Assembly: GCF_036855935.1 (NCBI RefSeq)
Contig: NZ_JASPFK010000001.1
Coordinates: forward strand, 3,102,501 to 3,166,500
Length of the DNA: 64,000 nucleotides
Direction of reading: 5' to 3'
Source of the DNA: Sphingomonas sp. LR60
Lineage (GTDB): Bacteria; Pseudomonadota; Alphaproteobacteria; Sphingomonadales; Sphingomonadaceae
Shown piece after piece: positions 43,748 through 56,745 of this stretch. A program made the position numbers and the translations under genes. The notes under the pieces are model-generated. The model saw nothing but the letters and a program-made list of their open reading frames with translations, did no database searches and had not been told where the DNA came from. Position 1 is the stretch's first letter; every line of letters starts with the position of its first letter.

Positions 43748-45208
43748 TTAGAAGAGGCTGTTGGCGGCAGCGAGCGTCCAAGCCGACAGCGCCGGGATGG
43801 CCAGGTAACCGAGCGGTGAGACGAACACCGCCGCGACCGCGATCAGCCCGCCCTCAAGCTTGTCGCCCTCACCGAACGCCCCGGTCGGCTCGTCGAAGTA
43901 CATCGTCTTGACGAGGCGCAGGTAATAATAGGCACCGATCACGCTGAACACGACGCCGATCACCGCCAGTGGGAACAGCCCCGCCTGCACCGCGGCGTAG
44001 AAGACCGCGAACTTGGCGTAGAAGCCGAACAGCGGCGGAATACCGGCGAGCGAGAACATGAAGATCGCCAGCGCCGCCGCCAGACCCGGCCGCGTCCGCG
44101 ACAGGCCGGCGAGGCTGGCGATCGTCTCGATCGGCTGCCCGTCCGCATCGCGCATCTGGAGCACGACCAGGAAGCTGCCCAGCGTCATCGCCAGATAGAT
44201 CGTCATATAGGTCATGACCGACGCGACGCCTTCCGGCGTTCCGGCGGCAAGACCGATCAGCGCGAAGCCGACGTTGTTGATCGACGAATAAGCGAGCAGT
44301 CGCTTTACGTTCTGCTGCCCGATCGCCGCAACCGCGCCGAGCAGGATCGAAGCGAGCGACGCGAAGATCACGATCTGTCGCCACTGGACCTCGGCCGGCC
44401 CCATCGCCTCGATCGCGACGCGGACCGCGAGCGCGATCGCCGCGACCTTGGGTGCCGAGGCGAAGAAGGCGGTCACCGGGGTCGGCGCGCCTTCGTAGAC
44501 GTCGGGGGTCCACATGTGGAACGGCACCGCCGAGATCTTGAACGCGAGGCCAGCGAACACGAACACCAGCCCGAACAGAAGGCCCAGCGAGCGCCCGCTA
44601 CCCGTCAGGGGCGCCGCGGCATAGGCACCTGCGATCTCGTTGAACAAGGTCGAGCCGGTGAAGCCGTAAACGAGGCTGATCCCGTAGAGCAGGATACCGC
44701 TGGCCAGTGCACCGAGCACGAAATACTTGAGCCCTGCCTCCGCCGAGCGCGTGTCCTGCCGCATGAAGCTCGCCAGCACATAGGCGGCCAAGCTCTGCAG
44801 CTCGAGCCCAACATAGAGCGTCAGCAGATCGCCCGCCGACACCATCATCCCCATACCGCACGCCGACAGCAGGATCAGCACCGGATATTCCGGGCGCAGA
44901 TCCGCACCGGCGGTGCGGCGGAAGAAATCGGGCGCCATCAGGATCGCGACCGCGGCACCGACGTAGATCAGCACCTTGGCAAAGGCGGCGAACGCATCGG
45001 CACGGTACAGCCCGTAGAAAGCGTCACCGCCGGACGACGCCGGCCCGGTCAGCGCGATCAATGCGCCGCCCAACACCGCGACCGCTACCCACGACACCGC
45101 TTTGGTCGAGGCCGGGCCACCCCAGGCAGCGACCAGCATCAACGCGATCGCTCCGACCGCGAGCACCAGCTCGGGCAGCGTCATCGCCAGATTGGCGGCG
45201 TAATCCAT
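43748..45208 (-). CDS. nuoN: NADH-quinone oxidoreductase subunit N
   Basis: 486-residue antiporter-like proton-pumping subunit of respiratory complex I with about 14 helices. Conserved features include 'YVGLELQSLAAYVLAS', the Lys-containing 'LKYFVLGALASGI', 'FKISAVPFHMWTPDVYEGAPTP' and 'SSINNVGFALIGLA'. It is the last gene of nuoA-N and starts at the stop of nuoM (TAATG-like contact at 45208). The full length and motifs are intact. Confidence 0.96.
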   Translation of the reverse strand: MDYAANLAMTLPELVLAVGAIALMLVAAWGGPASTKAVSWVAVAVLGGALIALTGPASSGGDAFYGLYRADAFAAFAKVLIYVGAAVAILMAPDFFRRTAGADLRPEYPVLILLSACGMGMMVSAGDLLTLYVGLELQSLAAYVLASFMRQDTRSAEAGLKYFVLGALASGILLYGISLVYGFTGSTLFNEIAGAYAAAPLTGSGRSLGLLFGLVFVFAGLAFKISAVPFHMWTPDVYEGAPTPVTAFFASAPKVAAIALAVRVAIEAMGPAEVQWRQIVIFASLASILLGAVAAIGQQNVKRLLAYSSINNVGFALIGLAAGTPEGVASVMTYMTIYLAMTLGSFLVVLQMRDADGQPIETIASLAGLSRTRPGLAAALAIFMFSLAGIPPLFGFYAKFAVFYAAVQAGLFPLAVIGVVFSVIGAYYYLRLVKTMYFDEPTGAFGEGDKLEGGLIAVAAVFVSPLGYLAIPALSAWTLAAANSLF

Positions 45209-46746
45209 CAGTGTGCGCTCCCATGCGCAGAAGTTTCGGCATGTGCGGCCGGGACGATCCCCTTGCCCTTGGTGGGCAGCGAGTCACCGGCCGGGCGGGC
45301 GCGGTCGATCCGTGCCAGCAGGATCTGCGTATCCTTGCGCATCGGCGCGAGGAAGCTCTCCGGATAGACGCCCATCCACAGCACCGCCGCCGCGATCGGG
45401 ACCAGCAGCCACAACTCGCGCGGCGTTAGGTCCGACATCGCGCGGACATCGTCCGACTTGATCTCACCGAACACGACACGCCGGTAGAGATACAGCATAT
45501 ACGCCGCACCCAGGATGATGCCGGTGGTGCACAGCAAGGCGATCGTCGTCGACACCTGGTAGGTGCCCATCAGGCTCAGCAATTCGCCGACGAAGTTGCT
45601 CGTGCCGGGCAAGCCGATCGAGGCCATCGTGAACAGCAGGAACAGGATCGCATAGCGCGGCATGTTGATCGCCAGCCCGCCGTAGCGGCTGATCTCACGC
45701 GTATGCAGCCGGTCGTAGATCACGCCGACGCACAGGAACAAGGCACCCGACACCAGGCCGTGACCCAGCATCACCATCATCGCGCCCTCGATTCCCTGCG
45801 CATTGAACGCGAACAGGCCGATGGTTACGATCGCCATGTGCGCGACCGACGAATAAGCGATCAGCTTCTTCATGTCGGACTGCACCAGCGCGACGAGGCT
45901 GGTGTAGATCACCGCCACCGCGCTCAGCCCGAACACCAGCCACACGAGGTCAGCCGAGGCTTCGGGGAACATCGGCAGGCTGAAGCGCAGGAAGCCATAG
46001 CCGCCAAGCTTCAACAGCACGCCCGCCAGGATCACCGACCCCGCGGTCGGCGCCTGCACGTGCGCGTCGGGCAGCCAGGTGTGGACCGGCCACATCGGCA
46101 TCTTGACCGCGAACGACGCGAAGAACGCCAGCCATAGCCACGTCTGGACGCTCGCCGGGAAGTCATAGTTGAGCAGCACCGGGATGCTGGTCGTTTCAGC
46201 GGTGATGCTCATGTACAGCATCGCGATGAACATCAGCAGCGAGCCGAGCAGCGTGTACAGGAAGAACTTGTACGACGCGTAGATGCGGTTCGCCCCGCCC
46301 CAGATGCCGATGATCAGGAACATCGGGATCAGGCCGGCTTCGAAGAAGATGTAGAACAGGAACAGGTCCTGCGCCGCGAAGGTGCCGATCATCAGCACTT
46401 CGGTGAACAGGAAAGCCGCCATATATTCCGGCACGCGCTTCTCGATCGCCTGCCAGCTTGCGCCGATGCAGATCGGCATCAGGAACACCGACAGCACGAT
46501 CAGCAGCAACGCATAGCCGTCGATGCCGAGCGCCCAGCCGAACCGGCCGAACAGCGGGGCATATTCGACGAACTGCCATTGCGCGCCGCCGATGTCGAAC
46601 GACATCCACAGCACCACGCCGAGCGCGAGGTCGATCAGCGTCGCGGCCAGTGCGGTGACACGCGCCGCCGGGGCGGAGAGGAACAGACACGCGATGGCGG
46701 CGACCGCGGGGACCGCCAGCATCAGCGAAAGGATCGGGAACGACAT
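45208..46746 (-). CDS. nuoM: NADH-quinone oxidoreductase subunit M
   Basis: 512-residue membrane-arm subunit, antiporter-like, about 14 helices. Typical motifs: 'VLMIGTFAAQDLFLFYIFFEAGLIPMF' includes the conserved Glu, 'FAVKMPMWPVHTWLPDAHVQAPT' the Lys/His region, and 'YSSVAHMAIVTIGL'. A C-terminal hydrophilic extension of about 40 residues ('DSLPTKGKGIVPAAHAE') with two His is longer than in E. coli. It lies 15 bases from nuoL and abuts nuoN. Confidence 0.96.
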   Translation of the reverse strand: MSFPILSLMLAVPAVAAIACLFLSAPAARVTALAATLIDLALGVVLWMSFDIGGAQWQFVEYAPLFGRFGWALGIDGYALLLIVLSVFLMPICIGASWQAIEKRVPEYMAAFLFTEVLMIGTFAAQDLFLFYIFFEAGLIPMFLIIGIWGGANRIYASYKFFLYTLLGSLLMFIAMLYMSITAETTSIPVLLNYDFPASVQTWLWLAFFASFAVKMPMWPVHTWLPDAHVQAPTAGSVILAGVLLKLGGYGFLRFSLPMFPEASADLVWLVFGLSAVAVIYTSLVALVQSDMKKLIAYSSVAHMAIVTIGLFAFNAQGIEGAMMVMLGHGLVSGALFLCVGVIYDRLHTREISRYGGLAINMPRYAILFLLFTMASIGLPGTSNFVGELLSLMGTYQVSTTIALLCTTGIILGAAYMLYLYRRVVFGEIKSDDVRAMSDLTPRELWLLVPIAAAVLWMGVYPESFLAPMRKDTQILLARIDRARPAGDSLPTKGKGIVPAAHAETSAHGSAH

Positions 46747-46761
46747 CTTCCTTCTCCCCGC

Positions 46762-48893
46762 TCAGCCCGCGATCGCCCAGGTGATCGCGGCGGTGAGCCC
46801 GATCAGCATGACGAAAGCATAAGTATAGACATATCCGGTCTGGAGACGAACCGCCGCGCGGCTTCCCACCTGCACCAGCCACGCCGAGCCGTTCGGCCCG
46901 AAGCGGTCGATCGTCCCTTCATCGCCACGGTGCCACAGCAGGCGACCGATCGCGAACGCCGGGCGCACGAACAGGAAGTGGTAGAGCTGGTCGAAATACC
47001 ATTTGTTGAGCAGGAAGCGGTACAACGGCTGGAACGTGTCCGCGAATTTCGCGGGCGCGTCCGGCGAGCGGATGTACGTCAAATAGGCGATCAGCAGCCC
47101 CGACAGCATCACGATCGTCGCGGCCAACTGCACCAGCAGCGGAACCTGATGCATTTCGTGCATCATATGCTCGTTGAAGAACAACGCACCCTTCCAGAAC
47201 CCACCCGCGCTCTCCGGATCGATGAACCAGCGATGGAACACGAAGCCGGCGGCGACCGCGCCGATCGACAGCACGATCAACGGGATCAGCATCACGATCG
47301 GGCTCTCATGCGGATGATAGCCGCCGGTGCCCTTCGGGATCTCGTTGAACCCACGCGACTCGACGTGCGGCGCATGGCCGGCATCCTCGCCCGCGGGATC
47401 GGGATGATGCGCGGCATCATGGCCGTGCGCATGCGCGTCGCCATGGTCGTGCGCGTGCGCGTGATCGTCAGGCGCATGATCGCCATGCCCGTGCGCGTCG
47501 TGGAGCGCGTGCTGGATATGCTCCGACGCGGCCCAGCGCGGCTCCCCCAGAAGGTGAGGAACATCAGCCGCCACGAATAGAAGCTCGTCAGCAGTGCGGC
47601 GAACACGCCGACCATCGAAGCGACCGGCGACCCGGCGGCCCAGGCCACCTCGATGATCGCGTCCTTCGAGTGATAGCCCGCGAACCCGCCGATCCCGTAG
47701 ATGCCGACGCCGGTGATCGCGAGCGTGCCCAGCAGCATCGCCCAGAAGGTGACCGGGATCGCCTTCCGCAGCCCGCCGTAGAAGCGCATGTCCTGCTCGT
47801 GGTGCATCGCATGGATCACCGAGCCGGCACCGAGGAACAGCAGCGCCTTGAAGAAGGCGTGCGTGAACAGGTGGAACATCGCCGCGCCATAGGCGCCGAC
47901 GCCTGCGGCGAAGAACATATAGCCAAGCTGCGAACAGGTCGAATAAGCGATCACGCGCTTGATGTCGGTCTGCGTCGTGCCGATCGTCGCCGCGAACAGG
48001 CAGGTCGCGGCCCCGATGAAGGTGACGAAGCCCATCGCGGTCGGCGAGGTCTCGAACATCGGCGACAGGCGGCACACCATGAACACGCCCGCGGTCACCA
48101 TGGTCGCGGCGTGGATCAGCGCCGACACCGGGGTCGGGCCTTCCATCGCGTCGGGCAACCAAGTGTGCAGGCCGAGCTGCGCCGACTTGCCCATCGCGCC
48201 GACGAACAGCAGCAGGCACAGCACCGTCATCGTGTCGGCGCGGAACCACAGGAAGCCGATCGTCGACCCCGCCATCGACGGCGCGGCGGCGAGGATCGCC
48301 GGGATCGAGACGGTGTTGAAGACCAGATAGGTGCCGAAGATGCCGAGCATGAAGCCGAGATCGCCGACGCGGTTGACGACGAACGCCTTGATCGCCGCGG
48401 CATTGGCGCTCGGCTTGCGGAACCAGAAACCGATCAGCAGGTAGCTGGCGAGGCCGACGCCTTCCCAGCCGAAGAACATCTGGATCAGATTGTCCGCGGT
48501 CACCAGCATCAGCATCGCGAAGGTGAACAGCGACAGATAGGCGAAGAAGCGCGGCTGGTCCGGGTCCTCGCTCATATAGCCCCAGCTATAGAGGTGGACG
48601 AGCGCCGAGACGCTGGTGATCACCACCAGCATCACCGCGGTCAACGCATCGACGCGCAGCGCCCAGGACACGTCGAACGTGCCGGAGGTCATGAAGTGCA
48701 GCACCGGCGTCACCGACGCCTCGCTGCTGCCCATCAGGAAGCCGATGAACACCGGCCACGACAGGGCGCACGACAGGAACAGCCCGCCGGTGGTGATCGC
48801 CTTGGGCAGCGTCGCGCCAAACGACTTGTTCGCGAACCCGGCGACGATCGCCGCGACGAGCGGGACGAAGACGATGAAGAGAATCGAATGCAC
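46762..48893 (-). CDS. nuoL: NADH-quinone oxidoreductase subunit L; one frame break
   Basis: Distal proton-pumping subunit with a C-terminal lateral helix. The first ~450 residues are in one frame ('[15 protein letters not shown]', '[21 protein letters not shown]', '[16 protein letters not shown]'). At the run CCCCC (47544-47548; minus GGGGG) a missing G shifts the frame. The continuation begins '[17 protein letters not shown]' and ends '[19 protein letters not shown]' at 46762. Just after the break is a loop with 17 His in about 54 residues. The repaired length is about 710 residues, longer than E. coli NuoL mainly because of that loop. The break is probably a sequence error. Confidence 0.94.
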
Positions 48894-48899
48894 CGGAAT

Positions 48900-49214
48900 T
48901 TATCCCTTCATCCGGCTGGGATCGTCGACCGAGATCGAGCCGCGGCCGCGGAAGAAGATCACGAGAATGGCCAGCCCGATCGCCGCCTCACCGGCGGCGA
49001 CAGTCAACACGAACATCGCGAACACTTGTCCGACGAGGTCCTGCAACGCCGCCGAGAAAGCGACGAGGTTGATGTTCACCGCCAGCAGGATCAGCTCGAT
49101 CGCCATGAGGATGACGATGATGTTCTTGCGATTGAGGAAAATCCCCAGCACGCCCATCGTGAACAGGATCGCCGCGACGACGAGATAGTGGACGAGGCCG
49201 ACGCCTCCCGACAT
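48900..49214 (-). CDS. nuoK: NADH-quinone oxidoreductase subunit K
   Basis: 104-residue three-helix subunit. The conserved Glu in '[18 protein letters not shown]' (TM2) and in '[16 protein letters not shown]' (TM3) are both present; these lie on the proton path. ATG 49214 gives '[12 protein letters not shown]'. A GTG 12 bases earlier overlaps the nuoJ stop (GTGA) and is an alternative start. The C-terminal '[14 protein letters not shown]' is normal for alphaproteobacteria. Confidence 0.95.
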   Translation of the reverse strand: MSGGVGLVHYLVVAAILFTMGVLGIFLNRKNIIVILMAIELILLAVNINLVAFSAALQDLVGQVFAMFVLTVAAGEAAIGLAILVIFFRGRGSISVDDPSRMKG

Positions 49215-49222
49215 GGCCGCGT

Positions 49223-49834
49223 TCACAGCTGTACCCCCTGCCCGATCTCCGGCCGCACGTTGCGCGTCGCGTCCTGCGGACGGCGCGCATTCTGCCGCGC
49301 GATATTCTGGTAACGCGACCCCGACCGCTCGCGGTGGGTCAGCACGATCGCGCCGATCATCGCGACCAGCAGCACCAGCCCGGCGCCCTCGAAGATGAAG
49401 AGGTAACGCGTGTAGAGCAGGTTGCCGATCTGAACGATGTTCGGGACGACATGATCGGTCGGCGCCGCGCGGCGGGCGAGGTCGATCCCGCCCGCGCTCC
49501 AGGCGCCCACCCCGATCAGAATCTCGGCGACCAGCGCCACCGCGAGCACCAGCCCGATCCCGAAATAGCGGACGAACCCGGCGCGCATTTCCGCGAAGTC
49601 GATGTCGAGCATCATGACCACGAACAGGAACAGCACCGCGACCGCGCCGACATAGACGATCACCAGCAGCATCGCAATGAACTCGGCGCCGACCAGCACC
49701 ATCAGCCCGGCGGCATTGAAGAACGCGAGGATCAGCCACAGCACCGAATGCACCGGATTGCGCGACGAAATCGTCATCGCACCGGACAGCAGCACGACGA
49801 GCGCGAACAAATAGAAGGCGATGGCCTGGATCAT
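49223..49834 (-). CDS. nuoJ: NADH-quinone oxidoreductase subunit J
   Basis: 203-residue five-helix membrane subunit. '[21 protein letters not shown]' and '[31 protein letters not shown]' are the family's core (the latter includes the pi-bulge helix near the quinone channel). The C-terminus is hydrophilic ('[16 protein letters not shown]'). It follows nuoI after an 85-base gap, the largest inside the operon. Confidence 0.95.
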   Translation of the reverse strand: MIQAIAFYLFALVVLLSGAMTISSRNPVHSVLWLILAFFNAAGLMVLVGAEFIAMLLVIVYVGAVAVLFLFVVMMLDIDFAEMRAGFVRYFGIGLVLAVALVAEILIGVGAWSAGGIDLARRAAPTDHVVPNIVQIGNLLYTRYLFIFEGAGLVLLVAMIGAIVLTHRERSGSRYQNIARQNARRPQDATRNVRPEIGQGVQL

Positions 49835-49919
49835 AGCGCCTTCCCCGCGTCCGCACGCTCACGGCGCGCGCTGATTGAAACCGTCAAAATCATCTCGACC
49901 CCTGATGTCACGCGAGCGC

Positions 49920-50405
49920 CTACCGGTACGGCGCGTCGGCGGCAAGGTTCGCGGCGATCGCGCGCTCCCACCGGTCGCCGTTGTCGAGCAGCTTGGCCTT
50001 GTCGTAGATCAGTTCCTCGCGCGTCTCGGTCGCGAAATCGAGGTTCGGACCCTCGACGACCGCGTCGACCGGGCACGCTTCCTGGCACAGGCCGCAATAG
50101 ATGCACTTGGTCATATCGATGTCGTAGCGCGTCGTGCGGCGGCTGCCGTCGTCGCGCGGTTCGGCCTCGATCGTGATCGCCTGCGCCGGGCACACTGCCT
50201 CGCACAGCTTGCATGCGATGCAGCGCTCTTCCCCGTTGGGGTAGCGGCGCAGCGCATGTTCGCCGCGGAAACGCGGGCTCAGCGGGTTCTTCTCGTACGG
50301 ATAGTTGATCGTCGCCTTCGGCTTGAAGAAATACTTCAGCGTCAGCGCATGCGCCTTCACGAACTCGTAGAGCGTGAACGCCTTGATCGTCTGCGCGATA
50401 CCCAT
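49920..50405 (-). CDS. nuoI: NADH-quinone oxidoreductase subunit I (2x[4Fe-4S])
   Basis: 161-residue peripheral-arm subunit carrying clusters N6a and N6b. Two ferredoxin motifs are intact: '[15 protein letters not shown]' and '[15 protein letters not shown]'. The N-terminal amphipathic helix ('[21 protein letters not shown]') docks it on the membrane. It starts one base after the nuoH stop region and is of normal length. Confidence 0.96.
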   Translation of the reverse strand: MGIAQTIKAFTLYEFVKAHALTLKYFFKPKATINYPYEKNPLSPRFRGEHALRRYPNGEERCIACKLCEAVCPAQAITIEAEPRDDGSRRTTRYDIDMTKCIYCGLCQEACPVDAVVEGPNLDFATETREELIYDKAKLLDNGDRWERAIAANLAADAPYR

Positions 50406-50406
50406 C

Positions 50407-51453
50407 TTACACTCCCACGCGCATGAACATCAGCACGCCCGACACCAGAAACACCCAGAACAGCGACAGCGGCAGGAACACCTTCCACCCCAGCCGCATC
50501 AACTGGTCGTAGCGGTAGCGCGGCACCGTCGCCTTGATCCACGAGAAGACGAAGAAGAAGAACAGGATCTTGGCGAACAGCCAGATGATGCCCGGCACGA
50601 AATACAACGGCGCCCAGTCGAACGGCGGCAGATAGCCACCCCAGAACAACGTCGCGTTCAGCGTGCACATCAGCAGTACATTGGCATATTCGCCGAGCCA
50701 GTAGAGCGCGAACGCCATCGACGAATATTCGGTCTGATAGCCCGCGACCAGCTCGCTCTCCGCCTCGGTCAGATCGAACGGCGCGCGCTGCGTTTCCGCC
50801 AGCGACGAGATCAGGAACACGACGCTCATCGGGAACAGCAAGGGATTGAACCCGAAGCCGTTGATGAAGCCGTACAGCCCCTTCTGCGCCTCGACGATCG
50901 TCGTCAGGTTAAACGAACCCGCCCACATCACCACCGAAATCAGCACGAAGCCGATCGCGACTTCATAGCTGACCATCTGCGCCGCGGCGCGGATCGCCGA
51001 GAAGAACGGATATTTCGAGTTCGACGACCAGCCGGCGAGGATGATCCCGTACACGCCCAGCGACGAGGCCGCGAGCACGTACAGCAGGCCGACGTTGATG
51101 TTCGCCAGCACCACGCCGGGCTGGAACGGAACCACCGCCCAGACGATCAGTGCCACCGTGAAGGTGATGATCGGCGCGAGCAGGAACAGCCCGCGATTGG
51201 CGGCCGACGGAACGATCGTCTCCTGAAGGAAGACCTTCAGGCCGTCCGCGAACGACTGCAACAGCCCGAACGGCCCGACCACGTTCGGCCCGCGCCGCAA
51301 CGCCATCGCCGCCCAGATCTTGCGATCGGCATAGATGATCATCGCCACCGACAGCATTAGCGGCAAGGCGATCGCTAGAATCCCGATGATCGTCGCGAGG
51401 AACCACGCCCAGCCATAAGGAAGGCCGACGGTATGATTGAAGAAGTCGGTCAC
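50407..51453 (-). CDS. nuoH: NADH-quinone oxidoreductase subunit H
   Basis: 348-residue membrane subunit lining the quinone-binding chamber, about 8 helices. Motifs are '[26 protein letters not shown]', '[24 protein letters not shown]' and '[21 protein letters not shown]' with the conserved acidic loop. The start GTG at 51453 overlaps the nuoG stop (GTGA), giving '[13 protein letters not shown]'. The longer open frame upstream is shadow of nuoG. Confidence 0.95.
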   Translation of the reverse strand: MTDFFNHTVGLPYGWAWFLATIIGILAIALPLMLSVAMIIYADRKIWAAMALRRGPNVVGPFGLLQSFADGLKVFLQETIVPSAANRGLFLLAPIITFTVALIVWAVVPFQPGVVLANINVGLLYVLAASSLGVYGIILAGWSSNSKYPFFSAIRAAAQMVSYEVAIGFVLISVVMWAGSFNLTTIVEAQKGLYGFINGFGFNPLLFPMSVVFLISSLAETQRAPFDLTEAESELVAGYQTEYSSMAFALYWLGEYANVLLMCTLNATLFWGGYLPPFDWAPLYFVPGIIWLFAKILFFFFVFSWIKATVPRYRYDQLMRLGWKVFLPLSLFWVFLVSGVLMFMRVGV

Positions 51454-53467
51454 TCCGCCGCCTCCGCGAAGCTCTCGCCATGCACCAGTTCCGCCGAGCA
51501 GCGCTGCATCGTCGGCGACGCCCGGCAAATGGCGTTGGTGAGATAGAAGTCCTTGATCGGATAACCTTCCAGCACGCCTTCGGCGGTCGTGCCGAGCGCG
51601 GGCGCGTGCCACGCGAAGGTCTTGAGCCCCAGCGTCGCCAGTTCCGGGCAATCCAGCGCCATCGCGGCGCGCAGCTCGCCGAGCGTATCGAACGAAAGCG
51701 TTTGCCCGAAGCGCTCGCTCAGCGCCCGGAAGATCGTCCAATCCTCGCGCGCGTCACCCGGCGGGAACACCGCGCGCTCGCCGCGCTGGACGCGGCCTTC
51801 GAGGTTGACGAACGTCCCCGATTTCTCGGCATAGCTCGCGCCCGGCAGGATCACGTCGGCATGATGCGCGCCGCGGTCGCCGTGATGACCGACATAGACC
51901 TTGAAGCCGGTAAAGCGCGCATGATCGCACTCGTCCGCGCCCAGGAAGAAGGTCAGCTTCGCATCATACAGCGCGGAAATACCGGCCGTTTGCGCATAGC
52001 CGAGCATCAGCCCGCCCATGCGGCTCGCCGCCATGTGAACGACGTTGAAGCCGTTCCAGCCCTGTCCCGAGCCTGTCGAGGCGGCGTCCTTTACCAGCCC
52101 CAGCGTCTCGACCAGCCCCAGCGCCGCGCCATGCGCGCCCTTGAGCGCTGCACCGCCGACGATCACCATCGGCTTGGCCGCCTTGCCGAACGCTTCGGTC
52201 ACGCGCTCCGGCAGGTTCCCGAGCACCGACAGGTCGGCGCCGAGCCACTCGACCTTGTAGGTCAGCTCGGTTTCCGGCCCGACCGCGAAGACCTTCGCGC
52301 CCTTCTTGATCGCCTTGCGGATGCGCGTGTTCACCAGCGGCGCTTCCCAGCGCAGATTGGTGCCGACCAGCAGGATCGCGTCCGCCTCTTCGGTGCCCGC
52401 GATGGTGGTATTGAAGTTGACCGCGGCGAGGCTGGACGTGTCATAGTCCATCCCGGTCTGCCGCCCTTCGAGCAGCGACGAGCCGAGCCCCTTGAGCAGC
52501 GCCTTGGCCGCGAACATCGTCTCGCAGTCGACCAGATCGCCCGCGACCGCTGCGACCGAACCGCCATGGTCCACCGCCGCGATCGCCGCGAACGCCTCGT
52601 CCCACGTCACCGCGTGCAGCTTGCCGTCGCGGCGCACATAGGGGCGGTCGAGCCGCTTGCGGACCAGACCGTCGACCGCGTGACGGGTCTTGTCGCTGGC
52701 CCATTCCTCGTTGACGTCATCGTTGACGCGCGGCACCGCGCGCAGCACCTGCCGCCCGCGGCTGTCGAGGCGGATGTTGGTGCCGACCGCGTCCATCACG
52801 TCGATCGTCAGCGTCTTGCGCAGCTCCCACGGGCGCGCCTCGAACGCGTAAGGCTTGCTGGTCAGCGCACCGACCGGGCACAGGTCGACGACGTTGCCGC
52901 TCAGCTCGCTACTGACCGCTTCCTCCAGATAGGAGGTGATCTGCATGTTCTCGCCGCGATAGATCGCGCCGATCTCCTGAACGCCCGCGACTTCTTCCGC
53001 GAAACGGATGCAGCGCGTGCACTGAATGCAGCGGGTCATGACCGTCTTTACGATCGGACCCATATACTTCTCGGTCACCGCGCGCTTGTTCTCGTCATAG
53101 CGCGAGTGGCCGCGACCATAAGCGACCGACTGGTCCTGCAGATCGCACTCGCCGCCCTGATCGCAGATCGGGCAGTCGAGCGGGTGGTTGATGAGCAGGA
53201 ATTCCATGATGCCCTCGCGGGCATGTTTCACCATCGGCGTGTTGGTGAAGATCTCCTGGTTCTCCGCGGCCGGTAGCGCGCAGCTCGCCTGCGGCTTGGG
53301 CGGCCCCGGCTTCACCTCGACCAGACACATCCGGCAATTGCCGGCGATCGACAGCCGTTCGTGGTAGCAGAAGCGCGGGATCTCCTTGCCCGCAAGCTCG
53401 CACGCCTGCAGCACGGTGGCGCCCTGCGGCACCTCGATCTCGACTCCGTCGACTTTGACCTTGGGCA

Positions 53468-53468
<1 letters not shown>
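51450..53468 (-). CDS. nuoG: NADH-quinone oxidoreductase subunit G
   Basis: 672-residue subunit of the dehydrogenase module. The N-terminal [2Fe-2S] domain (about 1-80) has '[18 protein letters not shown]'. The His-Cys3 cluster region is '[20 protein letters not shown]', and a [4Fe-4S] site is '[16 protein letters not shown]' with Cys in '[14 protein letters not shown]'. A molybdopterin-oxidoreductase-like domain fills the rest, with no cofactor expected. The start at 53468 overlaps the nuoF stop. Confidence 0.96.
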
Positions 53469-54768
<1,300 letters not shown>

Positions 54769-54772
<4 letters not shown>

Positions 54773-55464
54773 GCGTCCGCTCCCTGCGTAGCGACGTTCC
54801 ATTCGTCGCGGTAATCGTGGTTCTCGGTCACCATCGCGGTCAGCGAGGTCGGACCGCCCTTCGGCTCGACCGTGTGGCGACCCGGCTCCTGCGTGCCCGG
54901 CTTGGGCGCGCCGCCATTCGCCAGCGTCTCCAGGATCGCGATCGTGCGGTCGTAGTCGAGGTCTTCGTAATTGTCGTCGTTGATCTGCACCATCGGTGCC
55001 GACGAACAATTGCCCATGCACTCGACCTCGGTCAGCGTGAACAGGCCATCCGGGGTCGTCTTGCCCTTGATCAGGCCCTTGTTCTTGCACGCCGCCAGCA
55101 CGTCGTCCGACCCGCGCAACATGCACGGCGTCGTGCCGCACACCTGGACGTGGAAGCGGCCGACCGGAGCGAGGTTGAACATCGTGTAGAAGGTCGCGAC
55201 CTCGTACACGCGCATATACGGCACGCCGATCTCGCGCGCGACGAACTCGATCACCGGGACCGGCAGCCAGCCCTGCGTCTGCGTCTCGGTGCCGACCTGC
55301 CGCTGCGCGAGGTCGAGCAGCGGGATCGACGCCGATTGCTCGCGTCCGGCCGGATAGCGCGACAGGATCGCGTCACGTTTCGCCTTGCTGTCGTCGTTCC
55401 ACTGGAACGCGCCCCAGCGTGCGCGGACCTCGGCCTCGTCGGGGATGATAGGTGCGTCAGCCAT
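54769..55464 (-). CDS. nuoE: NADH-quinone oxidoreductase subunit E
   Basis: 231-residue thioredoxin-fold subunit with [2Fe-2S] cluster N1a. Ligands are the Cys pairs in '[13 protein letters not shown]' and '[15 protein letters not shown]'. The C-terminal ~50 residues ('[18 protein letters not shown]') form a Pro/Gly-rich extension usual in alphaproteobacteria and absent in E. coli. Its ATG overlaps the nuoD stop (TGATG). Confidence 0.95.
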
Positions 55465-56745
55465 CAGCGGTCACATTCGCCAAAAACGATATCCATCGCG
55501 CCCAGGATGGCGGTGGTGTCCGCCAGCATGTGGCCGCGGCTCATGAAGTCCATCGCCTGCAGGTGCGAAAAAGCGGTCGGGCGAGATCTTGCAGCGATAC
55601 GGCTTGTTGGTGCCGTCGCTGACCAGATACACGCCGAACTCGCCCTTCGGGCTCTCGGTCGCCACATACACTTCGCCCGCCGGGACGTGATAACCCTCGG
55701 TGTAGAGCTTGAAGTGGTGGATCAGCGCTTCCATCGAGCGCTTCATCTCGGCGCGCTTCGGCGGCACCACCTTGCGGTCGAGCGACGCGATCGGCCCCTC
55801 CGGCATCTCGGCGAGGCATTGCTTCATGATCCGCGCCGACTGGCGGACCTCCTCGACGCGCACCATGAAGCGATCGTAACAGTCGCCGCGCGTGCCCACG
55901 GGCACGTCGAAGTCCATCTTCGCATAGACATCGTATGGCTGCGACTTGCGCAGATCCCACGGGATGCCCGCGGCGCGGATCATCGGGCCGGAGAAGCCCC
56001 ATTTGATCGCATCCTCGCGGCTCACGGTCGCGATATCGACGTTGCGCTGCTTGAAGATGCGATTGTCGGCGACGAGGCTGATCGCATCCTCGAACAGCCG
56101 CGGCAACCGCGTGTCGAGCCAGTCGGCGATGTCGGTCAGCAGCTTGAGCGGCACGTCCTGGTGCACCCCGCCGGGGCGGAAGTAATTGTGGTGCATCCGC
56201 GCGCCGGTCGCGCGCTCGAGGAAGCCGTAGCAATCCTCGCGAATCTCGAACAGCCACAGGTTCGGCGTCATCGCGCCGACGTCCATGACGTGCGACCCGA
56301 GATTGAGCATGTGGTTCGAGATGCGCGTCAGCTCGGCGAAGAACACCCGCAGATATTGCGCGCGGATCGGCACTTCGAGATCGAGCAACTTCTCGATCGC
56401 GAGCACGAAGGTGTGCTCCATGCACGCCGGCGAGCAATAATCGAGGCGATCGAAATACGGGATCGCCTGTGCGTAGGTCTTGTATTCGATCAGCTTCTCG
56501 GTGCCGCGGTGCAGCAGCCCGACGTGCGGATCGATGCGCTCGATGATCTCACCGTTCAGCTCCATGACGAGCCGCAGCACGCCGTGCGCCGCGGGATGCT
56601 GCGGGCCGAAGTTGATCGTGTAATTCTGGATCGCCACGTCGCCCTCGGTCGGGTGCGCGGCGTCGGTGGCGTGCAGGATCTTCTCGATCGCGGGATCGAC
56701 CTCGCGATCGACCGCCTGCTCCTTCTGGACGTAGGTATCGGTCAT
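55464..56745 (-). CDS. nuoD: NADH-quinone oxidoreductase subunit D; one frame break
   Basis: 49-kDa subunit that forms the quinone site with NuoB. Most of it is in one frame from ATG 56745: '[22 protein letters not shown]'-type opening, '[18 protein letters not shown]' and '[14 protein letters not shown]'. At GAGATC (55583-55588) the frame shifts. The correct end ('[20 protein letters not shown]' to '[12 protein letters not shown]') is in another frame to 55464. Removing one base gives a normal ~426-residue NuoD. This is probably a sequence error. Confidence 0.94.
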
